The notes beneath the pieces are model-generated. The model was not told the DNA's origin and made no database searches. It saw only the letters and a program-made list of their open reading frames with translations. A stretch of DNA of 64,000 nucleotides from NCBI GenBank assembly GCA_963728395.1, contig CAVSJJ010000004.1, positions 310,001-374,000 of the forward strand, read 5' to 3'. Positions 1 through 12,186 of this stretch are shown piece after piece. Position 1 is the stretch's first letter, and each line of letters begins with the position of its first letter. Source of the DNA: CAVSJJ01 sp963728395 (GTDB lineage Bacteria; Actinomycetota; Actinomycetes; Actinomycetales; Dermatophilaceae). The position numbers were made by a program, and so were the translations under genes.

Positions 1-329
1 ACGGCTCCGACATCGGCGGTGGGGCCTCGACGATGGGGACCCTCTCCGGCGGCGGCACCGAGCGGGTCCGGATCGGCAAGCGCTGTCTCCTCGGCGCCGA
101 GGCGGGGTTGGGCATCGCGCTGGGTGACGACTGCGTCGTCGAGGCGGGCCTCTACGTGACGGCCGGCACGAAGGTCACGCTGACCGACGGCCGCGTCGTC
201 AAGGCGCGTGAGCTGTCGGGGCAGGACGGCCTGCTCTTCATCCGCAACTCGATCTCCGGCGCCGTCGAGGTGCACACCCGCGACGGGCACGGCATCGTCC
301 TCAACTCCGCCCTGCACGCCAACGGCTGA
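1..329 (+). CDS. dapD: 2,3,4,5-tetrahydropyridine-2,6-dicarboxylate N-succinyltransferase, C-terminal part
   Basis: Only the last 108 or so residues are in the window; the gene begins upstream. DapD transfers succinyl from succinyl-CoA to tetrahydrodipicolinate in the succinylase branch of lysine and meso-diaminopimelate synthesis, in the cytoplasm. The visible part reads GSDIGGGASTMGTLSGGG, then a left-handed beta-helix pattern (IGKRCLLGAEAGLGIALGD) and the tail GLLFIRNSISGAVEV, typical of the actinobacterial DapD branch. dapC, the next enzyme of the same pathway, lies about 2.7 kb away on the other strand. The identity is a family recognition from this fragment; the N-terminal domain cannot be checked. 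Confidence 0.9.
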   Translation, partial: GSDIGGGASTMGTLSGGGTERVRIGKRCLLGAEAGLGIALGDDCVVEAGLYVTAGTKVTLTDGRVVKARELSGQDGLLFIRNSISGAVEVHTRDGHGIVLNSALHANG

Positions 330-378
330 GCCCCCCATCCCCCTCCGCCCCTCACCACAGCGACCAGGACGACCTCGT

Positions 379-1257
379 ATGCCGCGAACCCGCCGTGGCA
401 CCCTCTCCCTCGCCGAGGAGCAGCCCCGCCCCCGGTGGGTGGTCCGCCTTATCGTGCTGAGCATCGTCGGGGCCGTGGGGATCGCCGCGTGGGCAGGCGG
501 GCGCCAGCTGCTCGACACGGTCAGCCCACAGCGGTGCCAGGCGACGGCGGCGCAGAGCACGTTCACCTTCGACCCGGAGCAGATGAGCAACGCGGCGACC
601 ATCGCCGCCATCGGCGCTCGCCGGGGGCTGCCGCCGAGGGCGGTGACGATAGCCCTCGCGACGGCGATCACCGAGTCCAAGCTGCGGAACCTGCGGTACG
701 GCGACCGGGACAGCCTCGGGCTCTTCCAGCAGCGGCCGTCGCAGGGCTGGGGCACGGCCGCACAGATCCTCGACCCCGAGCACGCGACGAACGCCTTCTA
801 CGACGCGCTCGTGAAGGTCGACGGCTACCAGAAGATGCCGATCACGAAGGTCGCGCAGGAGGTCCAGCGCAGCGCCTTCCCCGAGGCCTACGGCAAGCAC
901 GAGCAGGAGGGGCGGATCCTCGCCTCGACGCTGACCGGCTACTCCCCCGCCGGGCTGGGCTGCCGGCTCGCGGCTCCGGAGGGATCGGCCGACCCGGCCC
1001 GGGTGCGGTCCCTGCTCAGGGCCGAGCTTTGCGTCGCGTCCACGACCCGCGGCGACACCGTCGTCGTCCGGGCCGCGGACGCGCGGACCGCCTGGGCAGT
1101 GGGCGCCTGGGCCGTCGCCAAGGCGGCGGACCTCAAGCTGACCGGGGTCACCGTCGCCGACAAGGCATGGACCCGCGCGTCCGGCCGATCCGGTCTGACC
1201 TGGCAGGCCGCCGACGACCCCCAGGGGGCGCGGGGCGTCGTCCTGCGACTGTCCTGA
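379..1257 (+). CDS. Membrane-anchored lysozyme-like protein
   Basis: A 292-residue protein. After a short charged N-terminus there is one hydrophobic segment (about residues 21-41), so the rest should lie outside the membrane. Residues 95-125 (ITESKLRNL, then DSLGLFQQRPSQGWG) resemble the catalytic region of lytic-transglycosylase/lysozyme-fold proteins, with Glu99 as the candidate acid. Homologues of this type are usually annotated only as hypothetical in actinobacteria; peptidoglycan cleavage is inferred from the fold. ATG at 379 was chosen because it puts the membrane segment near the N-terminus; the open frame continues upstream into dapD without support. A strong hairpin follows the stop. 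Confidence 0.65.
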   Translation: MPRTRRGTLSLAEEQPRPRWVVRLIVLSIVGAVGIAAWAGGRQLLDTVSPQRCQATAAQSTFTFDPEQMSNAATIAAIGARRGLPPRAVTIALATAITESKLRNLRYGDRDSLGLFQQRPSQGWGTAAQILDPEHATNAFYDALVKVDGYQKMPITKVAQEVQRSAFPEAYGKHEQEGRILASTLTGYSPAGLGCRLAAPEGSADPARVRSLLRAELCVASTTRGDTVVVRAADARTAWAVGAWAVAKAADLKLTGVTVADKAWTRASGRSGLTWQAADDPQGARGVVLRLS

Positions 1258-1261
1258 CGCA

Positions 1262-1297
1262 GCGCGGGCGCACCACCAGGTCGTGGTGCGCCCCGCG
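1262..1297. terminator. Bidirectional hairpin terminator
   Basis: A perfect 11-bp stem, GGGCGCACCAC paired with GTGGTGCGCCC (1266-1276 and 1283-1293) around the loop CAGGTC, sits between the convergent stops at 1257 (+) and 1315 (-). There is no clear U-tract, so its terminator role is inferred from position and stem strength. Confidence 0.6.
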
Positions 1298-1314
1298 TCG
1301 CGTGGATCGGTCGG

Positions 1315-2856
<1,542 letters not shown>

Positions 2857-2996
2857 GTCACGTTCCTTCGTGTCGTCGTTGGCGCGGGTCGGTGGCCTCC
2901 GCCGGATGAGCCGAGCCGGGGCCACACGGCGACCCCGACGGTACTCCACCGGGTATCCGGCACCGCACCCGATGTGATCCAGGCTATGCCGAAGGG

Positions 2997-4145
2997 TCAG
3001 GCCAGTCGGCAAGCGGCCGCTTCGATGCGCTCGTCGGAGGCGGTCAGCGCGATGCGGACGTGCCGCGCGCCCGCAGCGCCGTAGAAGGTGCCCGGCGCAA
3101 CGAGGATCCCCCGGTCCGCGAGGCGGGACACCGTTGTCCAGGAGTCCTCGGCGGCGGTGGCCCAGAGGTACAGCCCGGCCTCCGAGTCCTCGATGGACAG
3201 CCCGTACCCCTCGACGGCGGCGAGCAAGCGCTCGCGACGGACGGCATACCTGGCCCTCTGCTCGACGACGTGACGCGCGTCACCCAGCGCGGCGAGCATG
3301 GCTCGCTGGACGGGCCACGGCACCATCATCCCGGCGTGCTTGCGCACCTCGAGCAGCGCCGCGACGAGGCGCGGGTCGCCGGCGACGAAGGCCGCACGGT
3401 AGCCCGCGAGGTTGGACTGCTTGGACAGCGAGTAGACGCTGAGCAGCCCCTCGTGCGAGCCGCCGGCCACCCGGGGGTCGAGGATGCTCGGGGTCGTCGG
3501 CGGCTCCCTCGAGCCGGCGTCGCGGGGCCGCCAGTCCAGCTCGGCGTAGCACTCGTCGCTCGCGACGACGACGCCGTTGGCGCGGGCCCAGTCGACGACC
3601 TTGGCGAGGTGCTCGATGCCGAGGACCTTGCCGGTCGGGTTGCTCGGACTGTTGAGCCACAACAGCTTCGGGGTCGTCGCGCTCGTCGGTGGCCCGAGGG
3701 AGGTGAGCGCGTCCATCGGCATCGAGGTGGCGCCGGCGAGCCGCGCGCCGACGTCGTACGTCGGGTAGGCGATCCGCGGGAAGGCGACGACGTCGCCGGG
3801 GCCGAGTCCCATCGTCAGGGGCAGCCAGGCGACGAGCTCCTTGGAGCCGACCGTGGGCAGTACGGCGGCCGGGTCGACGTCCGGGACGCCGCGCCGCTCG
3901 GCGAACCACCGGGCGACCGCCTCACGCAGGTCGGCGGTACCCCAGGTCTGGGGGTAGCCCGGGGCGTCGCCGGCTGCCGTGAGCGCCGCCCGGACGAGCG
4001 AGGGGGTGGGGTCCACGGGGGTGCCGACCGACAGGTCGACCAGGCCGGTGCCACCGCCCGGGAAGAGCTCGGTCGCCGAGACGGCGCTCGCCCGCTCCTT
4101 GTACGGAGCGAGCGAGTCCCAGGGGAAGTCGGGAAGGCTCAGCAC
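2997..4145 (-). CDS. dapC: Succinyldiaminopimelate transaminase
   Basis: 382 residues, PLP-dependent aminotransferase of fold type I. It converts N-succinyl-2-amino-6-ketopimelate to N-succinyl-LL-diaminopimelate in the succinylase pathway, the step after DapD. Visible features are the LWLNSPSNPTGK substrate-binding block, DECYAEL, and YSLSKQSNLAGYR with the PLP lysine. The start is GTG at 4145, 30 bases after the ferredoxin stop, so the two are probably one transcript. The fdxA-dapC pairing is widespread in actinobacteria, including mycobacteria, which supports the specific dapC call over a generic class I/II aminotransferase. Confidence 0.92.
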   Translation of the reverse strand: MLSLPDFPWDSLAPYKERASAVSATELFPGGGTGLVDLSVGTPVDPTPSLVRAALTAAGDAPGYPQTWGTADLREAVARWFAERRGVPDVDPAAVLPTVGSKELVAWLPLTMGLGPGDVVAFPRIAYPTYDVGARLAGATSMPMDALTSLGPPTSATTPKLLWLNSPSNPTGKVLGIEHLAKVVDWARANGVVVASDECYAELDWRPRDAGSREPPTTPSILDPRVAGGSHEGLLSVYSLSKQSNLAGYRAAFVAGDPRLVAALLEVRKHAGMMVPWPVQRAMLAALGDARHVVEQRARYAVRRERLLAAVEGYGLSIEDSEAGLYLWATAAEDSWTTVSRLADRGILVAPGTFYGAAGARHVRIALTASDERIEAAACRLA

Positions 4146-4175
4146 ACCCGACTCCCGGGCGACCTCACGAGGGGG

Positions 4176-4493
4176 TCAGGCCTGAGGAGGAAGGACCTCG
4201 ATGACCGGGTGGTCCTTCTCGATGACACCCATCTTGGCCGCGCCACCGGGGCTGCCGAGGTCGTCGAAGAACTCGACATTGGCCTTGTAGTAGTCCGCCC
4301 ACTGCTCCGGCAGGTCGTCCTCGTAGAAGATCGCCTCGGTGGGACAGACCGGCTCGCAGGCGCCGCAGTCGACGCACTCGTCCGGGTGGATGTAGAGGGT
4401 GCGGATTCCCTCGTAGATGCAGTCGACCGGACACTCCTCGATGCAGGCCTTGTCCTTGACGTCGACACAGGGCTGCGCGATCACGTACGTCAT
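4176..4493 (-). CDS. fdxA: 7Fe ferredoxin
   Basis: 105 residues. Small cytoplasmic electron carrier with a [3Fe-4S] and a [4Fe-4S] cluster, judged from the spacing of Cys9, Cys17, Cys21, Cys25 and the second set Cys40, Cys43, Cys46, Cys50 (CVDCGACEPVCP). MTYVIAQPCVD is the usual actinobacterial start, so ATG at 4493 is preferred to the in-frame GTG two codons upstream. It leads dapC. The divergent acetyltransferase gene starts only 19 bases away, so promoters must overlap coding sequence or the messages are leaderless. Confidence 0.93.
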   Translation of the reverse strand: MTYVIAQPCVDVKDKACIEECPVDCIYEGIRTLYIHPDECVDCGACEPVCPTEAIFYEDDLPEQWADYYKANVEFFDDLGSPGGAAKMGVIEKDHPVIEVLPPQA

Positions 4494-4512
4494 GGGCACA
4501 TAGTATGCGCGC

Positions 4513-5532
4513 GTGCGAGAGCCGCTGACAGCACCTCCCCCCGGAACGCGCGTGTCGGTGCGTCACCGGTTGCCGGACGACCCCGGACGAGGGCGCCGGC
4601 CCCGCACGCCGGCGTTCACGGAGACCGTGGGAACAGTCTCCGACGTGAGAGATGACACATTCTCGCTACTGACGCGTAGCGGTGCGGCGGTGACGATCCG
4701 CCGCGCCGATGTCGTGGCGCTGCGGGTCGTGCCGCCGGCTCCGAGCCGCCGCGCTGCCCCCCATCTCGCGCTCTCCGCCGAGGATGTCCAGCGCCTCATG
4801 GTCGACGCCTGGCCGCCGATGGAGCAGGCCACGCTCGGCGGGTGGCTCCTGCGGGCCGCGCGCGGCTTCACCGGCCGGGGCAACTCCGCACTCGCCATCG
4901 GCGATCCGGGACTGCCGCTGCCGGCGGCCGTCGACGCCGTCGAGGAGTGGTATGCCGCGCGCGGCCTTCCGGCGAACCTCGTCCTCGTCGGCGAGGTGGG
5001 CTTCGACCACTGGGCCAGCCCGCTCGGCGAGGAGCTGCGACGGCGTGGGTACCAACCACGCGTGCCCACCCTCACCCTCACCGCCGCCGCTCGGGAGGTG
5101 TCCTCGGCCGCGGACGGCCCGCCCGGGGTGTCGGTCGAGCTCGGCGCGGGCCTCGAGGACGGCTGGTTCGTGGCATACCGGAGGTACCGGCCGGTCGACG
5201 AGGAGGCGGCCCGCGCGATCCTCGTCGGTTCACCCGAGCAGGTGTTCGCGACGATCCGCGACCACGACGAGGTCGTCGGCATCGGACGGCTCGGGCTCGC
5301 CCACGCCTGGGGCGGCATCGCGGCGATGTGGGTCGAGCCGGGCCATCGCCGCGCCGGCCTCGCCCGGGCGATGGTGGGCGCGCTCGCCGCGGCGGCGACG
5401 GCGCACGGCGCCCGATCCCTCCACCTGCAGACCGACTCGGACAACCCGGCCGCCCTCGCCCTCTACGAGTCGCTCGGGTTCGTCCGCCACCACGCCTACG
5501 TCAACATCCTCCGGCCCGCCCCGACCGGGTGA
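4513..5532 (+). CDS. GNAT-family N-acetyltransferase, two-part
   Basis: 339 residues. The first 80 or so residues form a small beta-rich segment (TPAFTETVGTVSDVRDDTFSLLTRSG). The remainder contains a GNAT fold: a degenerate N-terminal half (residues about 90-200) and a C-terminal half with the acetyl-CoA loop near VEPGHRRAGLARAMV and the closing ALYESLGFVRHHAYV. The substrate is unknown. It starts with GTG at 4513, 19 bases from the divergent fdxA ATG, with no room for a normal leader. Similar long GNAT proteins sit beside the ferredoxin/dapC pair in related actinobacteria, which is family knowledge rather than something shown here. Confidence 0.75.
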   Translation: MREPLTAPPPGTRVSVRHRLPDDPGRGRRPRTPAFTETVGTVSDVRDDTFSLLTRSGAAVTIRRADVVALRVVPPAPSRRAAPHLALSAEDVQRLMVDAWPPMEQATLGGWLLRAARGFTGRGNSALAIGDPGLPLPAAVDAVEEWYAARGLPANLVLVGEVGFDHWASPLGEELRRRGYQPRVPTLTLTAAAREVSSAADGPPGVSVELGAGLEDGWFVAYRRYRPVDEEAARAILVGSPEQVFATIRDHDEVVGIGRLGLAHAWGGIAAMWVEPGHRRAGLARAMVGALAAAATAHGARSLHLQTDSDNPAALALYESLGFVRHHAYVNILRPAPTG

Positions 5533-5629
5533 GCGGTCCGGGGGAGGCGGGCGAGGGCACCCAGCATCCACCCAGGCTCGGCACGTAGCCTGAGGCGTTC
5601 CCGGTACTACCGACAAAAGGCCCCCCGGC

Positions 5630-6424
5630 ATGTCCACGCCGACCCTCCCTGCCCAGAATCGCAACGACGCGGACACCACCCCCTCCACCCGGACGGCCGA
5701 CCCCGCTGCCGCCGGGCCGCCGACGAGCCCGGACCCCCAGCCGGTCATCGAGTCGGCCCCCGAGCCGCGCAACCGGTTCGGGCTGTCCGGCGCGCAGGTC
5801 GCCGGCAGCGCCCTCGCGGCGATGACCTCGGCCCTGGCCGCCTCCGGTCTCGGCGTGGCAGGCACCCTGCTCGGGGCGGCCCTCGGTTCCGTCGTCATCA
5901 CCGTCGGCGGCGCCGTCTATGCGCACACCTTCCGCTCGGCCCGGCGCCGCATCGTCACGATCGTGCCCGCCGCGACGCGCCCGTCCCGGACGGCGCCGCT
6001 GGCGGCCCGGGCCGAGGCGGCATACCGACCCACCCCCGTCGCGGCGGCGGATCCGGTCCCGGGCCGGGACGGAGCCGCGCGGCGCTGGCGCACGGTGGCC
6101 ACCGTCCTGGCCGGGCTGCTCATCGCCCTCGGCGCCATCACGGCCCTCGAGGTCGTCCTCGGCCATCCGATCGCCGACTCCTCCCGGAGCGGCACGACGA
6201 TCACCGACACGGTCACGCACGGCGGCTCCAGCCAGGCCCGGATCGAGCCGACCCCGATGACCGGGCAGCCGGGCGACCCGGCGCCGAACCTCTCGGCCAC
6301 GAGCGCCCCGACCCCGAGCGGGTCCGCCACCCCGGTCCCGAGCCCGTCCCAGACGCCGACCCAGAGCGGGCCGACGAGCCCGTCGCCGACGAGCAGCCCC
6401 GAGCCCACGCCGACGAGCTCCTGA
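5630..6424 (+). CDS. Two-segment membrane protein with Pro/Thr/Ser-rich tail
   Basis: 264 residues, function not recognised. There is a Pro/Thr-rich N-terminus, a hydrophobic Ala/Gly-rich stretch at about residues 58-98, an Arg-rich loop, a second membrane segment near 150-175 (VATVLAGLLIALGAITALEVVLG), then a tail dominated by Pro, Thr and Ser with repeated SPSPTxSP-type runs. The tail looks like an extracellular wall-spanning linker. It reads in the same direction as the acetyltransferase but follows a 97-base gap with its own weak AAAGG ribosome-binding site. It ends next to the palindromic repeat at 6498. Confidence 0.6.
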   Translation: MSTPTLPAQNRNDADTTPSTRTADPAAAGPPTSPDPQPVIESAPEPRNRFGLSGAQVAGSALAAMTSALAASGLGVAGTLLGAALGSVVITVGGAVYAHTFRSARRRIVTIVPAATRPSRTAPLAARAEAAYRPTPVAAADPVPGRDGAARRWRTVATVLAGLLIALGAITALEVVLGHPIADSSRSGTTITDTVTHGGSSQARIEPTPMTGQPGDPAPNLSATSAPTPSGSATPVPSPSQTPTQSGPTSPSPTSSPEPTPTSS

Positions 6425-6497
6425 GCGACGGTCGCCTGAGCCCGGGTCGCCGGACGCCCGGCTGCGCCGCGTTCGTTCCCGATGCCCCGACGGACAG

Positions 6498-6570
6498 GTT
6501 GCTGCCGGACGGGGGTGTTGCAACACCCCCGGGCGGCAGCAACCTCTGCTAGCAGAGGTTCGTGCAGGGC
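6498..6570. repeat. Palindromic repeat element, copy 1
   Basis: It lies between convergent genes (stops at 6424 + and 6585 -). The sequence shows two nested structures. The first has outer arms GTTGCTGCC (6498-6506) and GGCAGCAAC (6534-6542) around the self-complementary 20-mer GGGGGTGTTGCAACACCCCC (6511-6530). The second is the self-complementary 20-mer AACCTCTGCTAGCAGAGGTT (6541-6560). The same two cores recur at 15,209-15,298, also between convergent stops. It may be a bidirectional terminator or a REP-like mobile palindrome. Confidence 0.85.
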
Positions 6571-6584
6571 CGGAGGGTCTTCGG

Positions 6585-7085
6585 TCAGGCGAGCGAGGTG
6601 TAGCCGCCCCGGTAGTGGATGAGGCCCGGGCCCGGCTCGTCGGGCAGGACGAGCCCGACGACCTCGCCGACGACGATGCTGTGGTCACCGGCGGAGTGGA
6701 CCGCGTCGACGGTGCACTCCAGCGCGCCGAGACCGCCGTCGAGGAGGGCCACCCCCGTCTTCGCGCCACGGGAGAAGGGGATCCGGTCGAGCTGACCGTG
6801 CAGGGGGCGGCCCGGCGTCGCGAGCCAGTCCGAGGTGCCGCGTTGACCGGCGCCCAGGATCGTCGCGCCGAAGACACCGGAGCCGGTGACGGCGTCGTGG
6901 AAGCGGCTGTCCTTCTGGACGCAGATGAGGACGAGCAGCGGGTCGAGGGAGACGGAGGTGAGGGTGTCGGCCGTCATCGCATGGTCGTGGCCGCCGGTGA
7001 GGGTCGTCACGACGCTCACGCCGGTCGCGAACCGGCCCAGCACCTGCCTCAGCCGTGCCGGACCGAGGTCGGTCGACTCGCTCAC
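6585..7085 (-). CDS. Flavin reductase domain protein
   Basis: 166 residues of the FMN-binding split-barrel type that reduces flavin with NAD(P)H, often the reductase partner of a monooxygenase. The core FATGVSVVTT, then MTADTLTSVSLDPLLVLICVQKDSRFHDAV and the later GDHSIVVGEVVGL are typical. GTG at 7085 has a GGAAGGGG ribosome-binding site and overlaps the mshB stop by four bases (GTGA), so it is translationally coupled as the last gene of a three-gene set. Its oxygenase partner is not visible here. The upstream open frame is a shadow inside mshB. Confidence 0.85.
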   Translation of the reverse strand: MSESTDLGPARLRQVLGRFATGVSVVTTLTGGHDHAMTADTLTSVSLDPLLVLICVQKDSRFHDAVTGSGVFGATILGAGQRGTSDWLATPGRPLHGQLDRIPFSRGAKTGVALLDGGLGALECTVDAVHSAGDHSIVVGEVVGLVLPDEPGPGLIHYRGGYTSLA

Positions 7086-8014
7086 GTGCTCACCCCTTCC
7101 AGGAGACCCGGACGGCCGGCCCGGTCGGTGCCGACCCCTTCCACTGTGCCACCCGGGACCAACCGACCCGTTGCCAGGTCCACCCGGGCGAAACCCTCGC
7201 GCCCGGGCAGCCGGGCCGCGATGTCGTTGGACAGGGCATACCATCCCTCCCTCACGACGACCTGGGTGGCGTGGTGGCGCAGGGCGGCGATCTGGGTGGC
7301 GACCGCGTCCGGGTCGAGCGTCTCGTGGGTGACGACGTCGTCGGGGACCTCCGCGGAGCGGTAGTCCGCGTCCGGGCCCGGAACGGCATACCCGAGTCCG
7401 GGGTCGACGTGCGCCGCCAGCCACGCGCGGTCCTCATCGACCCACGAGCGCGGGTAGACGGCGGCATACAGGGGCGGCGGGGCCGTCATCCCCCGCAGCG
7501 CCGCCACGGTCACCCGATGCGTCTGGACATGGTCGGGGTGGAGGTAGCCGCCGGTCTGGTCGTACGTGACGACGACGTCCGGGGCGATGCTCTCGACGAC
7601 CTCTCGGACCCGAGCCCCCGCCACCTCGACGTCGGCCGCGGCGAAGGCGAGCGGGTGGCGCGAGGCCTCGGAGCCGGCCATGCCCGAGTCCCGGTATGCC
7701 GTGCCCGCGCCGGTCCGGGCCCCGCCCGCCCCGTCGACGCCGAGCAGATGGCCGGTCACGCCGAGCTCGGCGAGCGCCCCGGCGAGCTCCCCGCGCCGGT
7801 AGGGGGCGAGCGGGTCGCCGTCGGCGCCCTCGAGGTGGGCCAGCGCCGCCGGGATGACCTCGCCCTCCTCGCCCAGGGTGCAGGTGAGGACATGGACGTC
7901 GTGGCCCAGGCGGGCATGGTGGGCGAGCGAGACCCCCGTCGCGAGGGTCTCGTCGTCGGGGTGGGCGTGGACGAACAGGAGCCGGGGGGTCCGCCCACGG
8001 GCCGGCGCGGTCAC
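7082..8014 (-). CDS. mshB: N-acetyl-1-D-myo-inositol-2-amino-2-deoxy-alpha-D-glucopyranoside deacetylase
   Basis: 310 residues. MshB removes the acetyl group from GlcNAc-Ins in mycothiol synthesis, the thiol redox buffer of actinobacteria. The zinc-binding PIG-L/LmbE motif AHPDDE is at residues 17-22, and the distal histidines are in GGYLHPDHVQTH near 155-165. The length matches the family. GTG at 8014 overlaps the preceding lipoprotein stop by four bases, and its own stop overlaps the flavin reductase start, so the three genes form a tightly coupled operon. The mycothiol conjugate amidase Mca is a paralogue, but the size and the LAPYRRGELAGALAELGV region favour MshB. Confidence 0.88.
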   Translation of the reverse strand: MTAPARGRTPRLLFVHAHPDDETLATGVSLAHHARLGHDVHVLTCTLGEEGEVIPAALAHLEGADGDPLAPYRRGELAGALAELGVTGHLLGVDGAGGARTGAGTAYRDSGMAGSEASRHPLAFAAADVEVAGARVREVVESIAPDVVVTYDQTGGYLHPDHVQTHRVTVAALRGMTAPPPLYAAVYPRSWVDEDRAWLAAHVDPGLGYAVPGPDADYRSAEVPDDVVTHETLDPDAVATQIAALRHHATQVVVREGWYALSNDIAARLPGREGFARVDLATGRLVPGGTVEGVGTDRAGRPGLLEGVST

Positions 8015-9801
8015 CGGTGGACGGCGATGACGCCGAAGTCGACCGAGCCGCCGAGGATCTCATCGGCGGTGAAGTTGCGGATGTCGGAGCCGGCGACGTA
8101 CATCGCGCGGCGCTCGGCCAGCCCGATGTAGGCGACCTGGCCGCGCAGCGAGGCATCGAGGCTCCCCCACGCCTTCTCGCGCTCGGCGCGGTCGGCGATC
8201 CGGGCGATCTGCGTCATCTGGGTCGTCACCGACTTGTCGGCGAAGTAGCCGTAGTCGCGGCCCGGTCCGGCCTTGGTGAGGTTGATCGTCGAGTCGAACA
8301 GGGGCGGCAGGATCGTCGACGCCGAGGCCCACTGGGGCGCCCAGTTGGACCAGAAGACGTCGGTCTGGGCGGTCCTCGCCGGCTTGGCGATCTCGGTGAA
8401 GTAGCTGTCGCCGATCGGCTGCATGATCGGGTCGAACCCGGCCTGACGCCACCCCTCGGCGATGGCGGCCATCGCCTTGTCGACGCTCTCCGTCGAGCGG
8501 TAGGCGACCCGGATCTTCACCGGCAGGTCGAACCCGGCCTCCTGGAGCATCGACCTGGCCCGGGCTGGGTCGCCACGCATTCCGGCGTCGATCGGGTCCT
8601 CGTCCGTCGCCGCCGGCAGCGATGACGGGATCACCGACAGGGCCGGGCTGGCGGCCGAGTCGCCGCCGAGGGCGACGACGTAGGCCTCACGGTTCGTCGC
8701 CATGGCGAGGGCCTTGCGGGCCTCCGGTTTGGCGAAGACGGCGCTCTTGAGGTTGGGCACGAGGTACTCGACGAGCCCGGTCGAGGGGTTGACCGACCGG
8801 TTGCGCAGCTCGTCGAGGGCGTTGATGTGCTGCTGGATCGCCGGCGGCGCCGAGTCCAGGGCGATGCCCGCCCGGCCGGAGCCGGTGTTGGCCATGACGT
8901 CCTGGGCCACCGTCTGAGGCTCCATCCCCTCCTGGTAGCGGATCTCGTCGGGGTAGGCCTTGCGGATGGGATCCGAGTCCGCCGTCCACTCGGGGTTGCG
9001 GACGAAGACGCCGCCGGTCCCCGGGGTCCAGTCGCCCTTGAGCAGGTACGGCCCGTCGGAGAAGACGGCGTAGGACCCGTCGCCGCGCTCGTCCTCGGAC
9101 TGCTTGTACGGCGCGAAGGACGGCATGGTCACCATCTCGTTGAAGTCACTCGTCGGCCTGGCAAGCCGGAAGGTGATCGTCGAGCCCTTGCAGGTGACGG
9201 CCTTGTCGAAGGCCGCCTTCCCGGCCGCGGCGACCTTGCCGGTCGCGTAGGGGCCGGCATACGTGCTCGTCCCGTCGACCCGCTTCGGGACGTCGAGGAC
9301 GGCGAGCGCGTCCGTGTCGCCCCCGGTGATCTGCGAGGTCGCGAAGGTGCGCGAGACGCCGTACTTGACGTCCGCGCACGTCACCGGGGAGCCGTCCTGC
9401 CACGCGACGCCGTCGCGGAGGGTGAAGCTCCAGGTCTGCAGGTCCTTGTCGGCCGTCCCGGTACCGGTGGCGAGATCGCCGACGAGGGTCGCCTGGCCAC
9501 CCGAGGATCCGGCCGGCTGGTATGCGGTGAGGGTGCGCAGGAAGGTCCGCCCGGCGAAGGCCGCGTCGGCCCGGGACCCGATCCGCTGCGGGTCCCACGA
9601 CAGGACCGGGCCGAGGGTGAGGGCCGTGACCGTGCCCCCGGAGGCGTCGCTCGTGCCGAGGCTGGCGGCCGTCTCGCTCGACGGCGGTTCGCCCGTGCAT
9701 CCGGCCATCGCCGCGCCGACCACGAGGGCGGACACGGTTCCGGTCAGGGCGGCGCGACGGCGGGTCGAGCGGAGGCGACGGGCGGGACGGAGTCGGGTCA
9801 C
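8011..9801 (-). CDS. ABC transporter substrate-binding lipoprotein, family 5
   Basis: 596 residues. The N-terminus has an Arg-rich start, a hydrophobic stretch and the lipobox AMAGC, so the mature protein should be attached to the outer face of the membrane. Features of the oligopeptide/nickel-binding class include WSFTLRDGVAWQDGSPVTCADVKYGVSR and the late FDPIMQPIGDSYF. No permease or ATPase is adjacent, so the ligand is unknown and the transporter partners must be elsewhere. GTG at 9801 is used. It leads the set with mshB and the flavin reductase through a 4-base overlap. The mshB-neighbouring position recurs in related actinobacteria, but its meaning is not known. Confidence 0.85.
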   Translation of the reverse strand: MTRLRPARRLRSTRRRAALTGTVSALVVGAAMAGCTGEPPSSETAASLGTSDASGGTVTALTLGPVLSWDPQRIGSRADAAFAGRTFLRTLTAYQPAGSSGGQATLVGDLATGTGTADKDLQTWSFTLRDGVAWQDGSPVTCADVKYGVSRTFATSQITGGDTDALAVLDVPKRVDGTSTYAGPYATGKVAAAGKAAFDKAVTCKGSTITFRLARPTSDFNEMVTMPSFAPYKQSEDERGDGSYAVFSDGPYLLKGDWTPGTGGVFVRNPEWTADSDPIRKAYPDEIRYQEGMEPQTVAQDVMANTGSGRAGIALDSAPPAIQQHINALDELRNRSVNPSTGLVEYLVPNLKSAVFAKPEARKALAMATNREAYVVALGGDSAASPALSVIPSSLPAATDEDPIDAGMRGDPARARSMLQEAGFDLPVKIRVAYRSTESVDKAMAAIAEGWRQAGFDPIMQPIGDSYFTEIAKPARTAQTDVFWSNWAPQWASASTILPPLFDSTINLTKAGPGRDYGYFADKSVTTQMTQIARIADRAEREKAWGSLDASLRGQVAYIGLAERRAMYVAGSDIRNFTADEILGGSVDFGVIAVHR

Positions 9802-9877
9802 GGTCGGTCCTGGGCGCTGGTCATCGGTCGGTATGCGGTGTGGTCGGGGACATGCGGCCCCTCACCCAACGTACGGG

Positions 9878-11782
<1,905 letters not shown>

Positions 11783-11880
11783 GAGGAGGATTGTCTCATC
11801 GGGCGTGCTCAGCGACGAAAACGCGCCGGTCACCGGACCCGCGCACCCCGGCGCCGAAGTGCGTGACGGATAATCACCCC

Positions 11881-12186
11881 ATGAGCCGACTGTTGAGCGA
11901 CGACGAGATCGACACCCAGCTCGCCGACCTACCGGGGTGGGAGCGACGAGGCGACGCCATCGTGGCGAGCGTCGAGGCACCCGACTTCCCCTCCGCCATC
12001 GCCATCGTCACCGAGGTCGCCGACGCGGCCGAGCAGATGAACCATCACCCGGACATCGACATCCGGTGGCGCACGACCCACTGGCTGCTGACGACGCACG
12101 ATGCGGGCGGGGTGACCCAGCTCGACGTCGAGCTCGCCCACCGGATCGCCGCGTCGGCGCGGGCCAACGGAGCGCTCGATGGCTAG
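11881..12186 (+). CDS. Pterin-4-alpha-carbinolamine dehydratase
   Basis: 101 residues, the usual family length. It dehydrates 4a-hydroxytetrahydropterin in the recycling of tetrahydrobiopterin-type cofactors. Its signature is the histidine cluster MNHHPDIDIRWRTTHWLLTTHDAGGVTQLDVELAHRI. In actinobacteria without phenylalanine hydroxylase its role is often unclear. ATG at 11,881 opens just after the stretch that would hold the promoter shared with divergent typA. The stop at 12,184-12,186 overlaps the presumed start of the next gene by eight bases. Confidence 0.9.
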   Translation: MSRLLSDDEIDTQLADLPGWERRGDAIVASVEAPDFPSAIAIVTEVADAAEQMNHHPDIDIRWRTTHWLLTTHDAGGVTQLDVELAHRIAASARANGALDG

